From NCBI RefSeq assembly GCF_021545335.1, contig NZ_CP089312.1:2728001-2792000 (forward strand): a DNA stretch of 64,000 bases. The letters run 5' to 3'. Below the pieces are notes generated by a model. It was not told where the DNA came from, made no database searches, and saw only the letters and a program-made list of their open reading frames with translations. This document shows positions 64,000 through 64,000 of this stretch, piece by piece. Numbering within the stretch: position 1 is the first letter of the stretch; each line of letters opens with the position of its first letter. This DNA is from Streptomyces sp. GQFP (GTDB taxonomy: Bacteria > Actinomycetota > Actinomycetes > Streptomycetales > Streptomycetaceae). The position numbers were made by a program, and so were the translations under genes.

Positions 64000-64000
64000 A

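Overview
The window is chromosomal DNA from a Streptomyces or a very close relative. The DNA is GC-rich, GTG starts are common and many genes overlap by ATGA or GTGA. It carries actinomycete hallmarks: GlgB, actinobacterial HelD, a WhiJ/AbaA-type trio (XRE regulator, DUF397 protein, ATPase), DUF6114/DUF6230 proteins, and CslA-GlxA-GH6. No rRNA, tRNA, CRISPR array, insertion sequence or prophage was recognised.

Layout. 1-8.1 kb: 3' end of glycogen branching enzyme, a VanZ/response regulator/histidine kinase operon, an atypical cytochrome P450 and a HelD-like helicase. 8.2-16.5 kb: small redox and regulatory genes (MerR-thioredoxin, two Lrp/AsnC regulators, an NAD-dependent epimerase, an ASCH protein) and two MFS exporters, each next to a divergent regulator. 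17-21 kb: a dicarboxylate transporter divergent from its two-component system. 21.8-24.9 kb: a sugar ABC importer without its ATPase. 24.9-33.7 kb: two copies of a conflict-like module, each with a STAND NTPase on the minus strand, a divergent nucleosidase on the plus strand and, in the intact copy, a second STAND protein behind the nucleosidase. 33.7-35.5 kb: WhiJ/AbaA-like trio. 37-43.4 kb: central carbon genes pfkA, pta-ackA and pyk. 43.5-49.4 kb: an envelope-type operon (DUF6230, DUF6114, Ser/Thr-rich secreted protein), a thioredoxin-TPR protein and two regulators. 49.8-56.4 kb: a compact type II polyketide or fatty-acid-like operon with its own phosphopantetheinyl transferase. 56.1-60.4 kb: FUSC-type membrane protein, two MarR regulators, a GH13 enzyme and a DUF3817 protein. 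60.6-64 kb: GH6 glucanase, GlxA and the end of CslA, which act in beta-glucan deposition at hyphal tips.

The most striking part is 24.9-33.7 kb. A short peptide motif (pattern Y-x2-DHxDFRG followed by FxGxFxAKxV) sits at the N-terminus of the minus-strand STAND proteins and at the C-terminus of the neighbouring nucleosidases. This is the arrangement expected when an NLR-like sensor recruits an effector through matching adaptor motifs. The first module is damaged: only the start of its second STAND gene remains, joined to a frameshifted partial copy of a membrane-protein gene that also exists intact 6.6 kb away. The type II operon is also unusual. The Cys-less ketosynthase precedes the active one, an SDR lacks its catalytic Tyr, and the transferase gene runs 300 bp into the convergent gene.
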